Source: Mycobacterium sp. 852002-51057_SCH5723018
GTDB lineage: Bacteria; Actinomycetota; Actinomycetes; Mycobacteriales; Mycobacteriaceae
Direction: 5' to 3'
DNA: 36,954 nucleotides
NCBI RefSeq assembly: GCF_001667035.1
Contig: NZ_LZIR01000019.1
Span: 1 to 36,954, forward strand
Shown: piece after piece, positions 25,720-35,455 of the stretch
Layout of the letters: every line of letters begins with the position of its first letter
Numbering within the stretch: the stretch's first letter is position 1
The notes under the pieces: generated by a model
What the model was told of the DNA's origin: nothing
Database searches by the model: none
Seen by the model: the letters and a program-made list of their open reading frames with translations, nothing else
Made by a program: the position numbers and the translations under genes

Positions 25720-26195
25720 TTGTGCCCCTGACGTTCAGTGTGAGGCGGATGACACGCAAGCACCAACACTATCGAGGAGAGGCTCACAGCTAACCGATAT
25801 CGTCGGTCAACATTCGCTCAAGTTATGACTCTGAACAGCCCCACTCTATTTCGGCTGTTCAGCGCCATTTTTCGGGCATAGGCGGGCGAGCAAGGGCCAG
25901 ATTTACCGGCACTTCACCGGCGCGCGGCGGGTACCCCGGCGGCTGGCAAACCCCAGCCACACCGGCTGTTCGACGGGCTGAAGCCGTTATGCGAAGAAAG
26001 ACGAGACCTGCCCGACAGTGTTTCGGCTGATGGTTGACAGTTGCGCCGAGGCGGCTGCAACAAGGGTGCCATGAGTGGATGGTCCGGCACCCTTGTCAAA
26101 CCGACGTGGATAAGGGCATCTAATGAATGTGCTTGTCCCACAGGCTGGTTCCGACTATCAGCTTCGAGCGGCCCCGCGCCAACCGGGACAGGCTA
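25720..26195. other. Intergenic region between kinase start and PE_PGRS stop
   Basis: This 476-base stretch holds the kinase upstream region and the PE_PGRS 3' region, both read leftward. No gene is supported. Besides the inverted repeat at 25831-25862 there is a small GGCTGG/CCAGCC hairpin at 25941-25958. It has no T run after it in the PE_PGRS direction, so I do not call it a terminator. Confidence 0.5.
25831..25862. promoter_or_regulatory. Perfect 10-bp inverted repeat upstream of the kinase gene
   Basis: CTGAACAGCC and GGCTGTTCAG flank a 12-base spacer, with no mismatch. The site lies 112-143 bases before the kinase start. A run of five T follows on the plus strand (25868-25872), so a rightward or bidirectional terminator is also possible, though no rightward gene ends here. 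GGCTGTTC recurs at 25964-25971. Confidence 0.55.
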
Positions 26196-29100
26196 TCAGC
26201 TCCTCCAAAATTCGTTCATGGGTTGGGCGTACATGTCGTTGGCAGTCAGGGGAACCAGAGCTCCCGGCGTAGGACTCAAGGCGTCTTCCAGAGTGGCCAT
26301 CAGGCCGTATTCGTCGTAGCGGCCGGTGGCGATGAAGTGCCCGGATTGCATCCCGCCGAGTGTCACGGCGCCCTGGTTCGGGATGACGATCATCGGAACG
26401 TGGTTGCCTTGGTTACCGATGCCCAGTGACAGGTTGTTGTAGTCCTCGTCCCACGTGATGATGATCGCGTCCCTCTGCGTCGGGTCCGTCCAGGTGTTCG
26501 AGCCCTGAATGGTGGAAACCTGTTGCTGGACGAACTGGTCGCCGGCCGCGACGTTGTATTGGTGGGTCGTGAGCTGGCTGCCAAGGAAGTGGGCAATGTC
26601 AGTAGGAGAACTGACAGGGCCTTCCATGTTGTTGGCCTCGTTGGCGGCCAGCCACGCGAAATGCGGTGCGGTGATTGGGTTCTGCAGATCGGCACCCAAC
26701 TGCGTCAGCGGAAGCAGGTGCGTCGGCAGGTAGGTGGGGTTGGGGTTGCCATAGACGTAGTTGAAAGTTGCAAACGGTAATTGGTCGACGCTGTAGTCCC
26801 CCGACGACACGATGGCGCCCGGGTAAGGCATGCTCTGCGCGTAGCCGGCCCACGTGACGCCCGTCTGATCCATTTCTTGCATGAGGCTGGGTGCGTTGAT
26901 GGAGTTCGGGGGCGGGTTGTAGTCGATGCCGAAGTCCGATCCGCCCAGGATCCGGAAGTAGTTGGGGTCGCTGGGGTGGCCCAGCGCGTAGTAGTTGTTC
27001 GCGTATCCGTAGGTGTTGATCAGGGCGTTGATGTAGGGCGCGTTGGGGCTGCCGAGAATGTCGCCGACGCCATGGTTTTCCATGTAGATCAGGAACACAT
27101 GATCCAGTTGGCCGACGTGGGACGTCGGCACGGTGAGCGGCGCCGGGGTGAGGCTGGGATCGCCGACGGTGAACGACAGGTTGTCGACGAAGGCGTCGTT
27201 GTAGTTGCCCAGGATCGGGTTGTGGTCGGCGAAGGTCGCGGTCACCACGGCTTTGGTGGTGCCCGCCGGGATCGTCCCGGAGATGTCACGCGCCTGGAAC
27301 CCGGTGATTCCCAGGCGATCTAGCGCCGTGACGGGCCCGATCGACCCGCTTCCCAGAGCGACTCCGTTGGCGTTGAGGAAGGTGACCTGCACCGAGGTCG
27401 AGGACGGGTCGACAAGGTAGCCGCCCAGCATTCCACTCAGCGTGTACGGCATTGTGCCGGCGTTGATTTTGCCGGAAGCGGCGGCGAGGTTGACGGTCTG
27501 GCTGATGGTGGATGTGCCCACCGGTCCGCCGCCGGCGAAATTGTTGCCGCCGCCCAGGGGCGGGGTGCCGGGAAAGCCCAGGAAACCGGGCAGGTCCGGG
27601 AACGGGAACGAGACGGGCAACGGATAGCCGCGCGGGGTGCCGTAGGAGATCACGGTCGGGGTGCCGGTCACCGTCCAGCCCGGAATGGTCACCGAGCTGT
27701 AGCCCGACCCGGACGGGTCGGCGATTTCGAAGCCCGAGTTGACGAGCAAGTTCTGGCTCATCGGCAATCCGGGGATGCCGTTTCGGCCAAGCAGCAGCCC
27801 GCCGGTCCCCACTGTGCCGGGGCCGCCCAGCAGCGCGACGGTCGCGGCGTTGCCGCCGTTGCCGCCGTTGCCGCCGTCGCCGAGCAGGCCTGCACTGCCG
27901 CCACTCCCGCCGTCTCCGCCGCTGTAGGGCGAGGTGGGGGCGACGTCCGCGCCGGCCCCACCGGGGCCGCCATTCCCCAACAGCGCCCCGCCAGTCCCGC
28001 CGTGGCCGCCCGCCCCACCGGGGCCCGTTTGGGCGAATCCGCCGGGCCCGCCCCCCCCGCCGCCGCCGACAAACGTCGCGCTGCCGCCGACGCCGCCCGG
28101 GCCGCCGGGGACCGGTCCTGAGGTTGTTGCCGCGGTGCCGCCCGGGCCGCCGGCACCGCCGGAGCCCAGCCAGCCGGCGGTGCCGCCGGGCCCGCCCGCG
28201 CCGCCACCGCTGCTAGCCGACCCGGTTCCAAGTATCGATCCGCCGGGTCCACCGGACCCGCCGGTGCCCAACACCGTGCCGCCGGCGCCGCCGGTCCCGC
28301 CGGTCCCACCGGTGCCCTGGCTGCTGGCGCCGCCGTCGCCACCGGGCCCACCGATACCGAACAGCGGGCCGCCGCTGCCGCCGGGTCCGCCGGACCCGCC
28401 GTCGGATTGTATGGAGGCGCCGCCGACCCCGCCGGTGCCGCCGCCGGCGCCGACGAGCCCACCGAGCAATCCTCCGGCCCCGCCCGGTCCACCGGCGCCG
28501 GGCCGCAAACCACTGGTTAACTGACCTGTTAACCCACCGGTGCCGCCGACGCCGCCGGAGCCGAAGAATCCGCCGGGGCCGCCGGCCCCGCCGCTGCCGC
28601 CGTCCCCGTCGGCCCCGAAGGCGGCGCCGACTCCGCCCGCACCGCCCGGGCCGCCATTACCGAACAGCCACCCGCCACTTCCGCCCATGCCGCCGGCCCT
28701 GCCGGGGCCAGACGCCCCGAACCCGCCGGCCCCGCCGGCGCCGCCGGCGCCCAGTAACCCGGCGGGGCCACCCGGCCCGCCGGGCAGGCCGTTCGCGCCG
28801 GAGCCACCGGCCCCGCCGTCACCGAGCAGCCACCCGCCGGGCCCCCCACTCGCCCCGCTGCCCGCGGCGCCGGGAGCGCCATTGCCGATCAGCGGGCGCC
28901 CGGTCAGCGCCAGGCTGGGCGCGTTGACCACGTTGAGCGCCGCCGCCGGCAGCAACAGCCCGTTGGCGCCGTTGCCGCCCGCCGGCGTACCGAGCCCGCT
29001 GGTCCCGGCGGTCCCGCCCAGACCGAGCAGCACGGCCCTGCCGCCGTTCCCCCCGCTCCCGCCGGCGAAGCCGGCGGCGCCCTGCGCGCCCGCCCCGCCA

Positions 29101-30341
29101 GCGCCGCCGTTGCCGACCAACAGGGCACCGGTACCGCCAGGCCCGCCGGCCCCACCGGCCCCGGCCGACGCGAACCCGCCTGCGCCACCGGCCCCGCCGA
29201 AGCCGAATAGGCCCGCGTCACCGCCGGCCGCGCCGTGGCCGCCGGTGCCGTTGCCAAAGTTGTTGCCGCCGGCCCCGCCCGAGCCGCCGGAGCCCAGCCA
29301 ACCGGCGTGGCCGCCGACCCCGCCGGGCCCACCGTTGCCGGAAAAGCTGACGCCGCCCGTGCCGCCTGGGCCGCCGTTACCGAACAGGGGGCCGGCCGCG
29401 CCGCCGGGCCCGCCGGCACCGCCGCCCCCCACGTCACCCAACCCGCCGGTGCCGCCCGCGCCGCCAGCACCGGCCAGCGAGCCGCCGGGCCCGCCTGCCC
29501 CGCCCGCACCGCCGGTGTCCCCGGCTCCGCCGACCCCGCCGGTGCCGCCGCCGGCGCCGACCAGCGCACCGAGGAGTCCGCCGGTGCCGCCGGTGCCGCC
29601 GGCTCCACCGGTCCCGGACAACGCGAACCCGCCCACTCCGCCGGCGCCGCCGGCGCCGAACAACCCACCGGCCCCGCCGGGGCCACCGGCTCCACCGGTT
29701 CCGACGGGCGCGAACCCGCCGGGCCCGCCGGCTCCGCCGGTGCCGAACAGCAACCCGCCTTGGCCGCCTGGACCGCCGGCTCCGCCGCCGCTGCCTCCGG
29801 TCCCGCCGGCCCCGCCGGTGCCGATCAACCCCGCGGACCCGCCAGCGCCGCCGTTGCCAGCAGCCGCGCCTGAGCCGCCGGCCCCGCCGTCACCGAGTAA
29901 CCAGCCCCCGGCCCCGCCGTTGGCCCCGGTCCCGGGGGCACCGTTGGCGCCGTTGCCGATCAGCGGGCGCCCGGTCAGTGCCAGAGCTGGCCCGTTCATG
30001 GCGGCTAGCAGGCTTTGCTCAAGGGGCTGCAGCCCCAGGGCTTGCAGCAACGATCCGTTCACGGCCTCGGCGGTGGCGTATGAGTCCCCACCCGCGCTCA
30101 ATGCCTGTACGAACTGCTCCTGGAACGCCGCCGCCTGCGCGCCGAGAGCCTGATAAGCCTGCCCATAGCTGCCGAACAACCGCGCGATCGCGCCCGACAC
30201 CTCATCGGCGGCCGCCGCCTCAATTCCCGTGGTCGCCGGGGCCGCCGCCGCGGCCGCCTCCCTGATCGCCTCGGCGATTCCGGTCAAATCCGCCGACGCC
30301 GCGGCCAAAGCCTGAGGTGCTGCGATCAGCAAAGTCGACAT
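26196..30341 (-). CDS. PE_PGRS protein with C-terminal phosphoesterase domain
   Basis: A 1381-residue PE_PGRS protein. The PE domain covers 1-95 ([29 protein letters not shown]) and ends with the ESX-type YxxxE signal Y88ATAE92. [10 protein letters not shown] linker leads into Gly-Gly-Ala/Asn repeats from 126 to 860, in two modules: the linker recurs in the middle as [16 protein letters not shown]. Residues 861-1055 ([31 protein letters not shown]) resemble a secreted DUF642-like beta-sandwich. Residues 1070-1381 form a phosphoesterase domain of the phospholipase C/acid phosphatase type: [16 protein letters not shown] with E1088-N1089-H1090, [29 protein letters not shown] and HVPMIVIPN. It should be exported by ESX-5 and act on a phosphate ester at or outside the cell surface; the substrate is unknown. 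TGGGAG precedes the ATG. Confidence 0.93.
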   Translation of the reverse strand: MSTLLIAAPQALAAASADLTGIAEAIREAAAAAAPATTGIEAAAADEVSGAIARLFGSYGQAYQALGAQAAAFQEQFVQALSAGGDSYATAEAVNGSLLQALGLQPLEQSLLAAMNGPALALTGRPLIGNGANGAPGTGANGGAGGWLLGDGGAGGSGAAAGNGGAGGSAGLIGTGGAGGTGGSGGGAGGPGGQGGLLFGTGGAGGPGGFAPVGTGGAGGPGGAGGLFGAGGAGGVGGFALSGTGGAGGTGGTGGLLGALVGAGGGTGGVGGAGDTGGAGGAGGPGGSLAGAGGAGGTGGLGDVGGGGAGGPGGAAGPLFGNGGPGGTGGVSFSGNGGPGGVGGHAGWLGSGGSGGAGGNNFGNGTGGHGAAGGDAGLFGFGGAGGAGGFASAGAGGAGGPGGTGALLVGNGGAGGAGAQGAAGFAGGSGGNGGRAVLLGLGGTAGTSGLGTPAGGNGANGLLLPAAALNVVNAPSLALTGRPLIGNGAPGAAGSGASGGPGGWLLGDGGAGGSGANGLPGGPGGPAGLLGAGGAGGAGGFGASGPGRAGGMGGSGGWLFGNGGPGGAGGVGAAFGADGDGGSGGAGGPGGFFGSGGVGGTGGLTGQLTSGLRPGAGGPGGAGGLLGGLVGAGGGTGGVGGASIQSDGGSGGPGGSGGPLFGIGGPGGDGGASSQGTGGTGGTGGAGGTVLGTGGSGGPGGSILGTGSASSGGGAGGPGGTAGWLGSGGAGGPGGTAATTSGPVPGGPGGVGGSATFVGGGGGGGPGGFAQTGPGGAGGHGGTGGALLGNGGPGGAGADVAPTSPYSGGDGGSGGSAGLLGDGGNGGNGGNAATVALLGGPGTVGTGGLLLGRNGIPGLPMSQNLLVNSGFEIADPSGSGYSSVTIPGWTVTGTPTVISYGTPRGYPLPVSFPFPDLPGFLGFPGTPPLGGGNNFAGGGPVGTSTISQTVNLAAASGKINAGTMPYTLSGMLGGYLVDPSSTSVQVTFLNANGVALGSGSIGPVTALDRLGITGFQARDISGTIPAGTTKAVVTATFADHNPILGNYNDAFVDNLSFTVGDPSLTPAPLTVPTSHVGQLDHVFLIYMENHGVGDILGSPNAPYINALINTYGYANNYYALGHPSDPNYFRILGGSDFGIDYNPPPNSINAPSLMQEMDQTGVTWAGYAQSMPYPGAIVSSGDYSVDQLPFATFNYVYGNPNPTYLPTHLLPLTQLGADLQNPITAPHFAWLAANEANNMEGPVSSPTDIAHFLGSQLTTHQYNVAAGDQFVQQQVSTIQGSNTWTDPTQRDAIIITWDEDYNNLSLGIGNQGNHVPMIVIPNQGAVTLGGMQSGHFIATGRYDEYGLMATLEDALSPTPGALVPLTANDMYAQPMNEFWRS
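27762..29966. repeat. PGRS repeat region in two modules
   Basis: About 2.2 kb of CCGCCGG-type tandem sequence, coding on the minus strand for Gly-Gly-X repeats. The word TTGCCGATCAGCGGGCGCCC occurs at the start of each module, near 28882 and 29953, with matching flanks, which points to duplication of a module. Such GC-rich tracts vary in length between strains by recombination and are prone to assembly error. Confidence 0.9.
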
Positions 30342-30707
30342 TTGCGGCTCCCATCAGGTAAACGGGGCGGCTCGGACCGATAACTTTATTGACAGAAACC
30401 AGGAATGTGAAGACCAACACTTCTTTGTCGTCGCGCACGCCTGAGAACGGATCAGATCTGCTCGGGTTGACCGCGCCGCGGAGACGTTAATCTCTTGCCG
30501 CACAGGGCAATTACGCATTGTCGTGACATGGCGAGATCTGCCGCAGTCGCGGCGCGGAATTCCATGAATCGGCACAACCGGGAGGGCACCGGCGGCCGCC
30601 GGTGTACTTTCCGACCGTCGCGGCGGACGAACCCGAACGATCCAGTACGCGTGCGGGTGTTGGCAATGGTCAGCTCGCGGTTGTTCGACTCGCTTATGTT
30701 TGTGGGT
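30342..30707. other. Divergent intergenic region, PE_PGRS and binding-protein genes
   Basis: The stretch holds the PE_PGRS promoter described separately and, for the rightward gene, a TATGTT box at 30695-30700. The rightward frame is open from 30495, but that early part has no domain similarity. GAGA-N6-TCTC at about 30481-30494 is the only palindrome noticed. No further gene is supported. Confidence 0.45.
30383..30411 (-). promoter_or_regulatory. Sigma-A-like promoter of the PE_PGRS gene
   Basis: On the minus strand TTCACA (30406-30411) and TAAAGT (30383-30388) are separated by exactly 17 bases. They match the -35 consensus at five of six and the -10 at four of six positions. The predicted transcript would start near 30376 and leave a leader of about 35 bases containing the GGGAG ribosome site. 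Confidence 0.5.
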
Positions 30708-31742
30708 GTGGCAGCTCGCGCCGTCCTCGTTACCCCTGTGTCGGGGCCGCTGGCCAGATTCGGGAAAGCAGGAGCGAGCGCCCTTGCTCTCTGGGCCGAC
30801 CGTTCCGGAGTAAGCCTGGAGGTCATCGACGCTTACCCTTCCGCGGCATCCGCGCTACGGGCCGCCGAGGCTGGCCGGCCCGACGTGGTGTTCGGGCCCT
30901 ACGGTTCGGGGCCCGCGCTCGCGGGCGTGGCCGCCAGCAAAGGGATCGTCTGGAACCACGGGGGCGCCACCGGCCGGCTGGCGCGCCCGGCGCATCCGCG
31001 TGTCGTCAACGTGTCGTCTCCCGCTTACCGCTATCTGGCCGCTGTGCTCGAAACGCTTGTGGCCGACGGTCTTGGTGAGCGGGCGAAGGTGGTAATAGTG
31101 CATGTCGACACGGGGTTCGGCCGCGAGGTGGCCGAAGGGGCGGCGATGGCTGCGCGTCGACTTGGTCTGCGGCGGCGGTCGGTCACTTTTCGGCCAGGCC
31201 GGGTGAGAGACGTGCTGGCGCACGTCCCGGCGGGCGATGTGCTGTTATCGGCCGGTTCCTTCGACGACGACGTCGCCATCGCGCAGTGGGGGAGCGAACG
31301 CCGTTGGCGTGCAGTTGGATTGGTGGCGGCGGGGGTCGATGAGCTCCGGCATGCCATCGGTGATCTCGTTGAGCGGCTTTACGGACCGTGCCAGTGGTTT
31401 AACGACGGGACAGATCATCCCGTAGACGGGCCTAACAGCAAGTGGTTCAGCCGTTGTTACAGGGACGCGAACAGTACTGAGCCGCCCTATCCGGCTGCCG
31501 CGGCCTTCGCTGCGGGTGTCGTTTGGCAGCGCTGCGTGCACGAGGCCGGCACTGTTGCATCCTTGCCGGTGCTGGCCGCGTCACAACGACTCGATACCAC
31601 TACCTTGTTCGGTCGGTTTCGTGTCGACCCGGTCACCGGCGTGCAAACCGGGCATCAGATTCGCGTCGTTCAGTGGCGGGACGGTCAGCGGGTGCTGGTT
31701 GATCGGCCGCATCGTCGGACTGATGCGCAAGGCCAGCGCTGA
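30708..31742 (+). CDS. Type 1 periplasmic-binding-fold protein (LivK/AmiC-like), no signal peptide
   Basis: A 344-residue protein with the fold of Leu/Ile/Val- and amide-binding proteins: ARAVLVTPVSGPLARFGKAG at the start, VVFGPYGSGPALAGVAASKG as the ligand-site loop, RVVNVSSPAYRYLAAVLETL, KVVIVHVDTGFGREVAEGAA as the second-lobe entry and YPAAAAFAAGVVWQRCVHEAG near the end. The start is uncertain: TTG 30495, ATG 30666, ATG 30696 and GTG 30708 are in frame. I prefer 30708 because a TATGTT -10 box ends seven bases before it (leaderless) and the domain begins at once. None of these starts gives a signal peptide or lipobox, and no ABC transporter genes are adjacent. It may therefore be a cytoplasmic ligand sensor like AmiC. 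Confidence 0.72.
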   Translation: MAARAVLVTPVSGPLARFGKAGASALALWADRSGVSLEVIDAYPSAASALRAAEAGRPDVVFGPYGSGPALAGVAASKGIVWNHGGATGRLARPAHPRVVNVSSPAYRYLAAVLETLVADGLGERAKVVIVHVDTGFGREVAEGAAMAARRLGLRRRSVTFRPGRVRDVLAHVPAGDVLLSAGSFDDDVAIAQWGSERRWRAVGLVAAGVDELRHAIGDLVERLYGPCQWFNDGTDHPVDGPNSKWFSRCYRDANSTEPPYPAAAAFAAGVVWQRCVHEAGTVASLPVLAASQRLDTTTLFGRFRVDPVTGVQTGHQIRVVQWRDGQRVLVDRPHRRTDAQGQR

Positions 31743-31877
31743 ATGGCGTGAGCACGCCTCGAGCTGGACTTCGCCGACGATGGCGGTCAGCCGGTACCCC
31801 GATGCATCAGCTGTTGGACAACGGTCTTGAACCGATTCCACCGCAGGCGACTCCCTGTCGATGGCCGACACGGTCTA

Positions 31878-32036
31878 CTACGCCTCCGTACTGGCCAGCT
31901 TCTCTAATGCTGTGTACTGCGGAGTGAGTCCGCACTTGGAGGCTACGTTCACGATCAGCGTTGCGCCGTCAGACAATTCGGCTAACGGGGTCGGCTTGCC
32001 GTCGAGGGTGGTCAGGGCGATGTCTTGAGGTGAGGC
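31878..32036 (-). pseudogene. Glutathione peroxidase N-terminal fragment
   Basis: Fifty-two codons read QDIALTTLDGKPTPLAELSD and then LIVNVASKCGLTPQYTALE, the N-terminal third of a glutathione/thioredoxin peroxidase including its active-site cysteine in SKCGLTPQY. It ends at a stop where the family continues for another 100 residues. The expected ATG is also lost; upstream sequence in the same frame is shadow of the MoxR gene on the other strand. It is a decayed gene, not a working peroxidase. Confidence 0.75.
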
Positions 32037-32129
32037 CGATGCCGCTAACACTGCCCGCGTCGTCAAAGCGCCGAGCCCAGAGGCGCGCCGACGTGTCAAA
32101 AATCGGCGCCCGGGTATCCCAGCGGGCAT

Positions 32130-33131
32130 ATGACTACAGCTCGAACACAACCGGATCAGCGCGAACTCGACGCCATCCGCCGGATCGTAGACGCCATCTC
32201 CGAGGCGTTCACAGCCAAGATCGTCGGGCAGCGCGACCTGAGGGAGTCGTTGCTGATCGGGCTGCTCACGGGCGGCCACATCTTGCTCGAAAGCGTGCCC
32301 GGCCTGGCCAAGACCACCGCCGCCAAGGTGCTCGCCGAATCGATTCACGGCCGCTTCCATCGCATCCAGTGCACGCCCGACCTGCTGCCCAGCGACATCA
32401 TCGGAACCCAGATCTATGACTCGGCGACCAACTCGTTCATCACCCAACTAGGTCCGGTGCACGCCAACATCGTGCTGCTCGACGAGATCAACCGGTCCAG
32501 TGCGAAGACCCAGAGCGCGATGCTCGAGGCGATGGAGGAGCGCCAGACCACGATCGCCGGGCAGGTGCACCCCCTCGCGGATCCGTTCCTGGTCATCGCC
32601 ACCCAGAACCCCGTCGACCAGGAAGGCACCTACCCGCTGTCCGAGGCGCAGACCGACCGCTTCCTACTCAAGGAGGTCGTGCGCTACCCCTCCCCGGAGG
32701 AGGAGGTGGAAGTGATGTCGCGGATCGACGCCGGCATCTATGACAAGGGCAGGCCCACCGCACCGGTGGTCAGCCTTGACGACGTGCTGCGCCTGCAGGA
32801 CGTGGTGCGCCACGTCCACATGGATCGCGCGCTGATGCTCTACGCCAGCCAACTGGTCGACGCCACCCGCCACCCCACGCGGGCGTTGCCCAAGCAGATC
32901 GCGCGTCTGATCGAGTACGGTGCCAGCCCACGGGCCACGATCGCGTTCTGCAAGGCGGCCCGGGCGCAGGCGGTGTTGTCCGGGCGTGCGCACGTGCTGC
33001 CCGAGGACATCGCGAAGCTCGCACACCGGGTGCTGCGGCACCGGCTCATCCTGGGATTCGAAGCCGCCAGCGCCGACATCACGCCCGAGGTCGTCATCGA
33101 CGCCGCGCTACGGGCCGTCCGGGTGCCCTGA
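32130..33131 (+). CDS. moxR: MoxR-family AAA+ ATPase
   Basis: A 333-residue AAA+ protein of the MoxR family. Walker A is [10 protein letters not shown] (54-63, K61), Walker B is IVLLDEI (114-120, D118 and E119), sensor 1 is N160 in ATQNP, and the segment [15 protein letters not shown] is typical of MoxR. The C-terminal lid domain includes [20 protein letters not shown]. MoxR ATPases act as chaperones that insert cofactors or metals or mature VWA-domain partner proteins, which are normally encoded downstream, as here. The ATG at 32130 gives the family length. It is the first gene of an operon with DUF58 and VWA-type genes that runs to the window edge. Confidence 0.93.
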   Translation: MTTARTQPDQRELDAIRRIVDAISEAFTAKIVGQRDLRESLLIGLLTGGHILLESVPGLAKTTAAKVLAESIHGRFHRIQCTPDLLPSDIIGTQIYDSATNSFITQLGPVHANIVLLDEINRSSAKTQSAMLEAMEERQTTIAGQVHPLADPFLVIATQNPVDQEGTYPLSEAQTDRFLLKEVVRYPSPEEEVEVMSRIDAGIYDKGRPTAPVVSLDDVLRLQDVVRHVHMDRALMLYASQLVDATRHPTRALPKQIARLIEYGASPRATIAFCKAARAQAVLSGRAHVLPEDIAKLAHRVLRHRLILGFEAASADITPEVVIDAALRAVRVP

Positions 33132-33148
33132 GGCGCCAGAAGGCCATC

Positions 33149-34015
33149 TTGGGCAAGCACCTCAACCGGGCGAAGGCTCATTTCGGCACCGATACCCGTG
33201 GCCTGCTCGAAGGCGGACGCTACGCGCTATTGCATACGCGCAGCATGGAATTCGATGACTTACGCCCGTATGTTCCCGGCGACGACGTCCGTGACATCGA
33301 CTGGAAGGCCTCCGCGCGTTCGGGCGGCGTGCTCATCAAACGGTTCGTTTCCGAAAAGCACCACAAGATCCTGCTCGTCGCCGACGCCGGTCGCAACATG
33401 TCGGCGCTCGCCCCGAGCGGGGAGTACAAACGCGATATCGCCGCGCACATCATGGGTGCGGTGGGGTTGATCGGCCTACGGCGATCCGATCAAATCGGCA
33501 CGGTTTACGGCGACCGCCGCGGCTCGGTGAATATCCCCCAGCGGCGCGGCGAGTCGCACATCGAGGGACTACTGCACCGCTGGTACCAGCACTCCACGAC
33601 CGACCCCGGCCCCAGCGACGTCACCACCCAACTTGAGTACGTCGCAACGCATTACCGACACACCATGCTGATCATCGTGGTGTCCGACGAACCTGAAGTC
33701 GACGACCGGCTCAGCGCCGTGCTCGCCAGACTGAGCGGGCGCCACGACATCATGTGGGCGATGGTGTCGGATATGCCCGCGGTGGGGCCCGACAACACCG
33801 ACGGGTACGACGTCGCCACCGGTCGCTTTGTCCTGAATGGAGCCGACCTCGGCCCGCGGGTCGTCGCCGCTTACCGCCGCGCCGAGCGGGATCGGCGCAA
33901 TCGGCTCGATGCATTTATGACCGGTCACACGATTCCCCACGCCACTATCGCTGGCAGCAATGACATTCGGCGTGAACTCGTCCGCCTAACCGAGGTGACC
34001 GCTCGTGCCGGATGA
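33149..34015 (+). CDS. DUF58 protein (MoxR partner)
   Basis: A 288-residue DUF58 protein. The signature is MEFDDLRPYVPGDDVRDIDW followed by KASARSG (33-58). The VWA-like fold then begins with ILLVADAGRNMSA, in which the DxSxS metal site reads DAGRN, so both serines are missing. A TTG start at 33149 is supported by AGAAGG five bases upstream; no ATG or GTG gives a complete domain. It lies 17 bases after moxR and overlaps the next gene by 11 bases. DUF58 proteins are regular partners of MoxR ATPases; their biochemical role is not known. No membrane segment is visible. Confidence 0.88.
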   Translation: MGKHLNRAKAHFGTDTRGLLEGGRYALLHTRSMEFDDLRPYVPGDDVRDIDWKASARSGGVLIKRFVSEKHHKILLVADAGRNMSALAPSGEYKRDIAAHIMGAVGLIGLRRSDQIGTVYGDRRGSVNIPQRRGESHIEGLLHRWYQHSTTDPGPSDVTTQLEYVATHYRHTMLIIVVSDEPEVDDRLSAVLARLSGRHDIMWAMVSDMPAVGPDNTDGYDVATGRFVLNGADLGPRVVAAYRRAERDRRNRLDAFMTGHTIPHATIAGSNDIRRELVRLTEVTARAG

Positions 34016-34478
34016 CCTGCTGCGCCATGTATTCGGTCCGCAGCCCTACTCTTCGTGGTGGCTGGTGTGGGCCCTGCTCTTGGTCCTCGCCGTCATTGGT
34101 TGGTATGCAGGCGTTTTCGTGTGGACGCTGCCGTCACATCGGTTGCGGCGGATCCCCGTCGCGCGGCGAGTGCACGCCTGGTTGATTCGCAATCGGTTTG
34201 CTCGCTGCGTGCAGGGCATCGCAGACGAGCACGACGCCGGGCGGATGTCGGCGCCGGCGGCGTGTGCGGCGATCGGTCGTACTGTGCGCAGCTTTCTGCA
34301 TCAAGCGACCGGCGTGCGGGCCCAGTACCTGCACGTCGGCGCCCTGGCCGACGTGAACTTGGCCGCGGCCGCGCCGCTGCTGGCCCGCCTCGGTGACGGG
34401 CAGTTCAACGCGGAGGCACGGGTCGACGTAGCCGACATGAGCGCTCGGGCGCAGGAGTTGATCCGCTCGTGGATCTGA
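34005..34478 (+). CDS. Single-pass membrane protein of the MoxR operon
   Basis: A 157-residue protein starting at GTG. One membrane helix spans about 18-42 (WWLVWALLLVLAVIGWYAGVF) and the remainder is a helical cytoplasmic domain. Proteins of this size and plan occupy the same slot, between DUF58 and the VWA proteins, in other MoxR operons, where the family (DUF4381-like) has no known function. It overlaps its neighbours on both sides (11 bases with DUF58, 10 with the next gene). The exact family cannot be confirmed by eye. Confidence 0.7.
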   Translation: MPDDLLRHVFGPQPYSSWWLVWALLLVLAVIGWYAGVFVWTLPSHRLRRIPVARRVHAWLIRNRFARCVQGIADEHDAGRMSAPAACAAIGRTVRSFLHQATGVRAQYLHVGALADVNLAAAAPLLARLGDGQFNAEARVDVADMSARAQELIRSWI

Positions 34479-35455
34479 AGTGGTGGCCGGTCGTGGCCCT
34501 CGGATCCGCGTGCTTCGTCGCAGCCGTCGCGCTGGCCGCGTTGCTACCCATGACCGCTGCACGCAGGCGGCTGCGTCCGTTGGCCAACGTCGAACGGCTG
34601 ACCCGGTTGCCTGAGTACGCGAAAGTGGCCCGGCTGCGGTCGCTGTCAACGGTTGTCACCTTGGTGGTACTGACGGTCATGTTCGGCGCCGCCACCTGGG
34701 CTGCGGCCCGTCCGACCGTGGCGAGCAAGGATTTCGACGTCGCTCACCCCGAGGACATCATGCTGTGTGTCGGACAACCGGTAACCGATCCGGCGACGGC
34801 CGACCTGTTGGACTACTTCGCGCGGCAGGCCACCACGTCCCCTCTGGGCCAACGCATCGGCCTGACATCGGTCAACCGCCGTCTGGTGCCGCTGACGCGC
34901 GACCATCAGTACGCCGCGGCGCGATTCGGCGAGTACGCCCAGGCGCGTGCGGCACAGTCGGCGTCGTTCGCCCCACCGGTGCCCTACACGGACTACGCGG
35001 CGACCGTGAACGACCTTCTGGCGCTGTGTATCTCAGGATTCCCTCCCATCGACAAGCGCGGCACGCACCGGCGCTCGGTGATCTACCTCGGACCCCCGGA
35101 TCTCCGTGCCGGGGACTCGCGGGCCGCACTGTTCAACGACAATGGTGTGCGGGACCTGACCGAACGGGCCGGGGCCCAGGTCAACGTGGTCGACACGGCT
35201 CCGTCGTCCGCGAGTGGCGCATTGATCGCGCTTACCGAGCAGACCGGCGGCCGGTACCTCGTGCCGGGACCGAGATCGGTGACTGGGGCCATCAATAAGG
35301 CACTCAACGAGATTCGGGCGCACGCCCCGCCGGCGCGCAGAGCCGACGGCACCGTCGTGACAGCGGACTTCCAGGATGCGCCGGTGGTGCCGCTGGTGAT
35401 CGCGTTGCTGTCGGCGGCCGTGCTCTCGGTGGCCCTATTGGTGTTGCGCCGATGA
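34469..35455 (+). CDS. Membrane protein with degenerate VWA-like domain
   Basis: A 328-residue protein starting at GTG. Membrane helices lie at about 7-28, 61-80 and 305-325 (VPLVIALLSAAVLSVALLVL), with a loop of some 220 residues between the last two. That loop has the strand order of a VWA fold (EDIMLCVGQPV; RSVIYLGPPDL; GAQVNVVDTA; LTEQTGGRYLVPG), but the first strand has no DxSxS metal site. The position between MoxR/DUF58 and a second VWA protein matches BatA/BatB-like pairs. It overlaps the next start by four bases. Confidence 0.72.
   Translation: MDLKWWPVVALGSACFVAAVALAALLPMTAARRRLRPLANVERLTRLPEYAKVARLRSLSTVVTLVVLTVMFGAATWAAARPTVASKDFDVAHPEDIMLCVGQPVTDPATADLLDYFARQATTSPLGQRIGLTSVNRRLVPLTRDHQYAAARFGEYAQARAAQSASFAPPVPYTDYAATVNDLLALCISGFPPIDKRGTHRRSVIYLGPPDLRAGDSRAALFNDNGVRDLTERAGAQVNVVDTAPSSASGALIALTEQTGGRYLVPGPRSVTGAINKALNEIRAHAPPARRADGTVVTADFQDAPVVPLVIALLSAAVLSVALLVLRR

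Noticed and set aside
25941..25958. GGCTGG/CCAGCC hairpin as the PE_PGRS terminator
   Set aside because: The stem is short, lies about 240 bases beyond the stop and lacks a T run in the direction of transcription.
27762..29966. CRISPR-like repetitive tract
   Set aside because: The repeats are short, coding and of the Gly-Gly-X type, without constant-length spacers.
28540..30153. 537-codon Pro-rich open frame on the plus strand
   Set aside because: It is the complement of the PGRS Gly-Gly-X repeats (Gly codons become Pro codons); there is no signal peptide or start context.
31878..32447. Full 189-codon minus frame as a peroxidase gene
   Set aside because: Only the last 52 codons resemble glutathione peroxidase; the rest is antisense to the moxR gene and has no family similarity.
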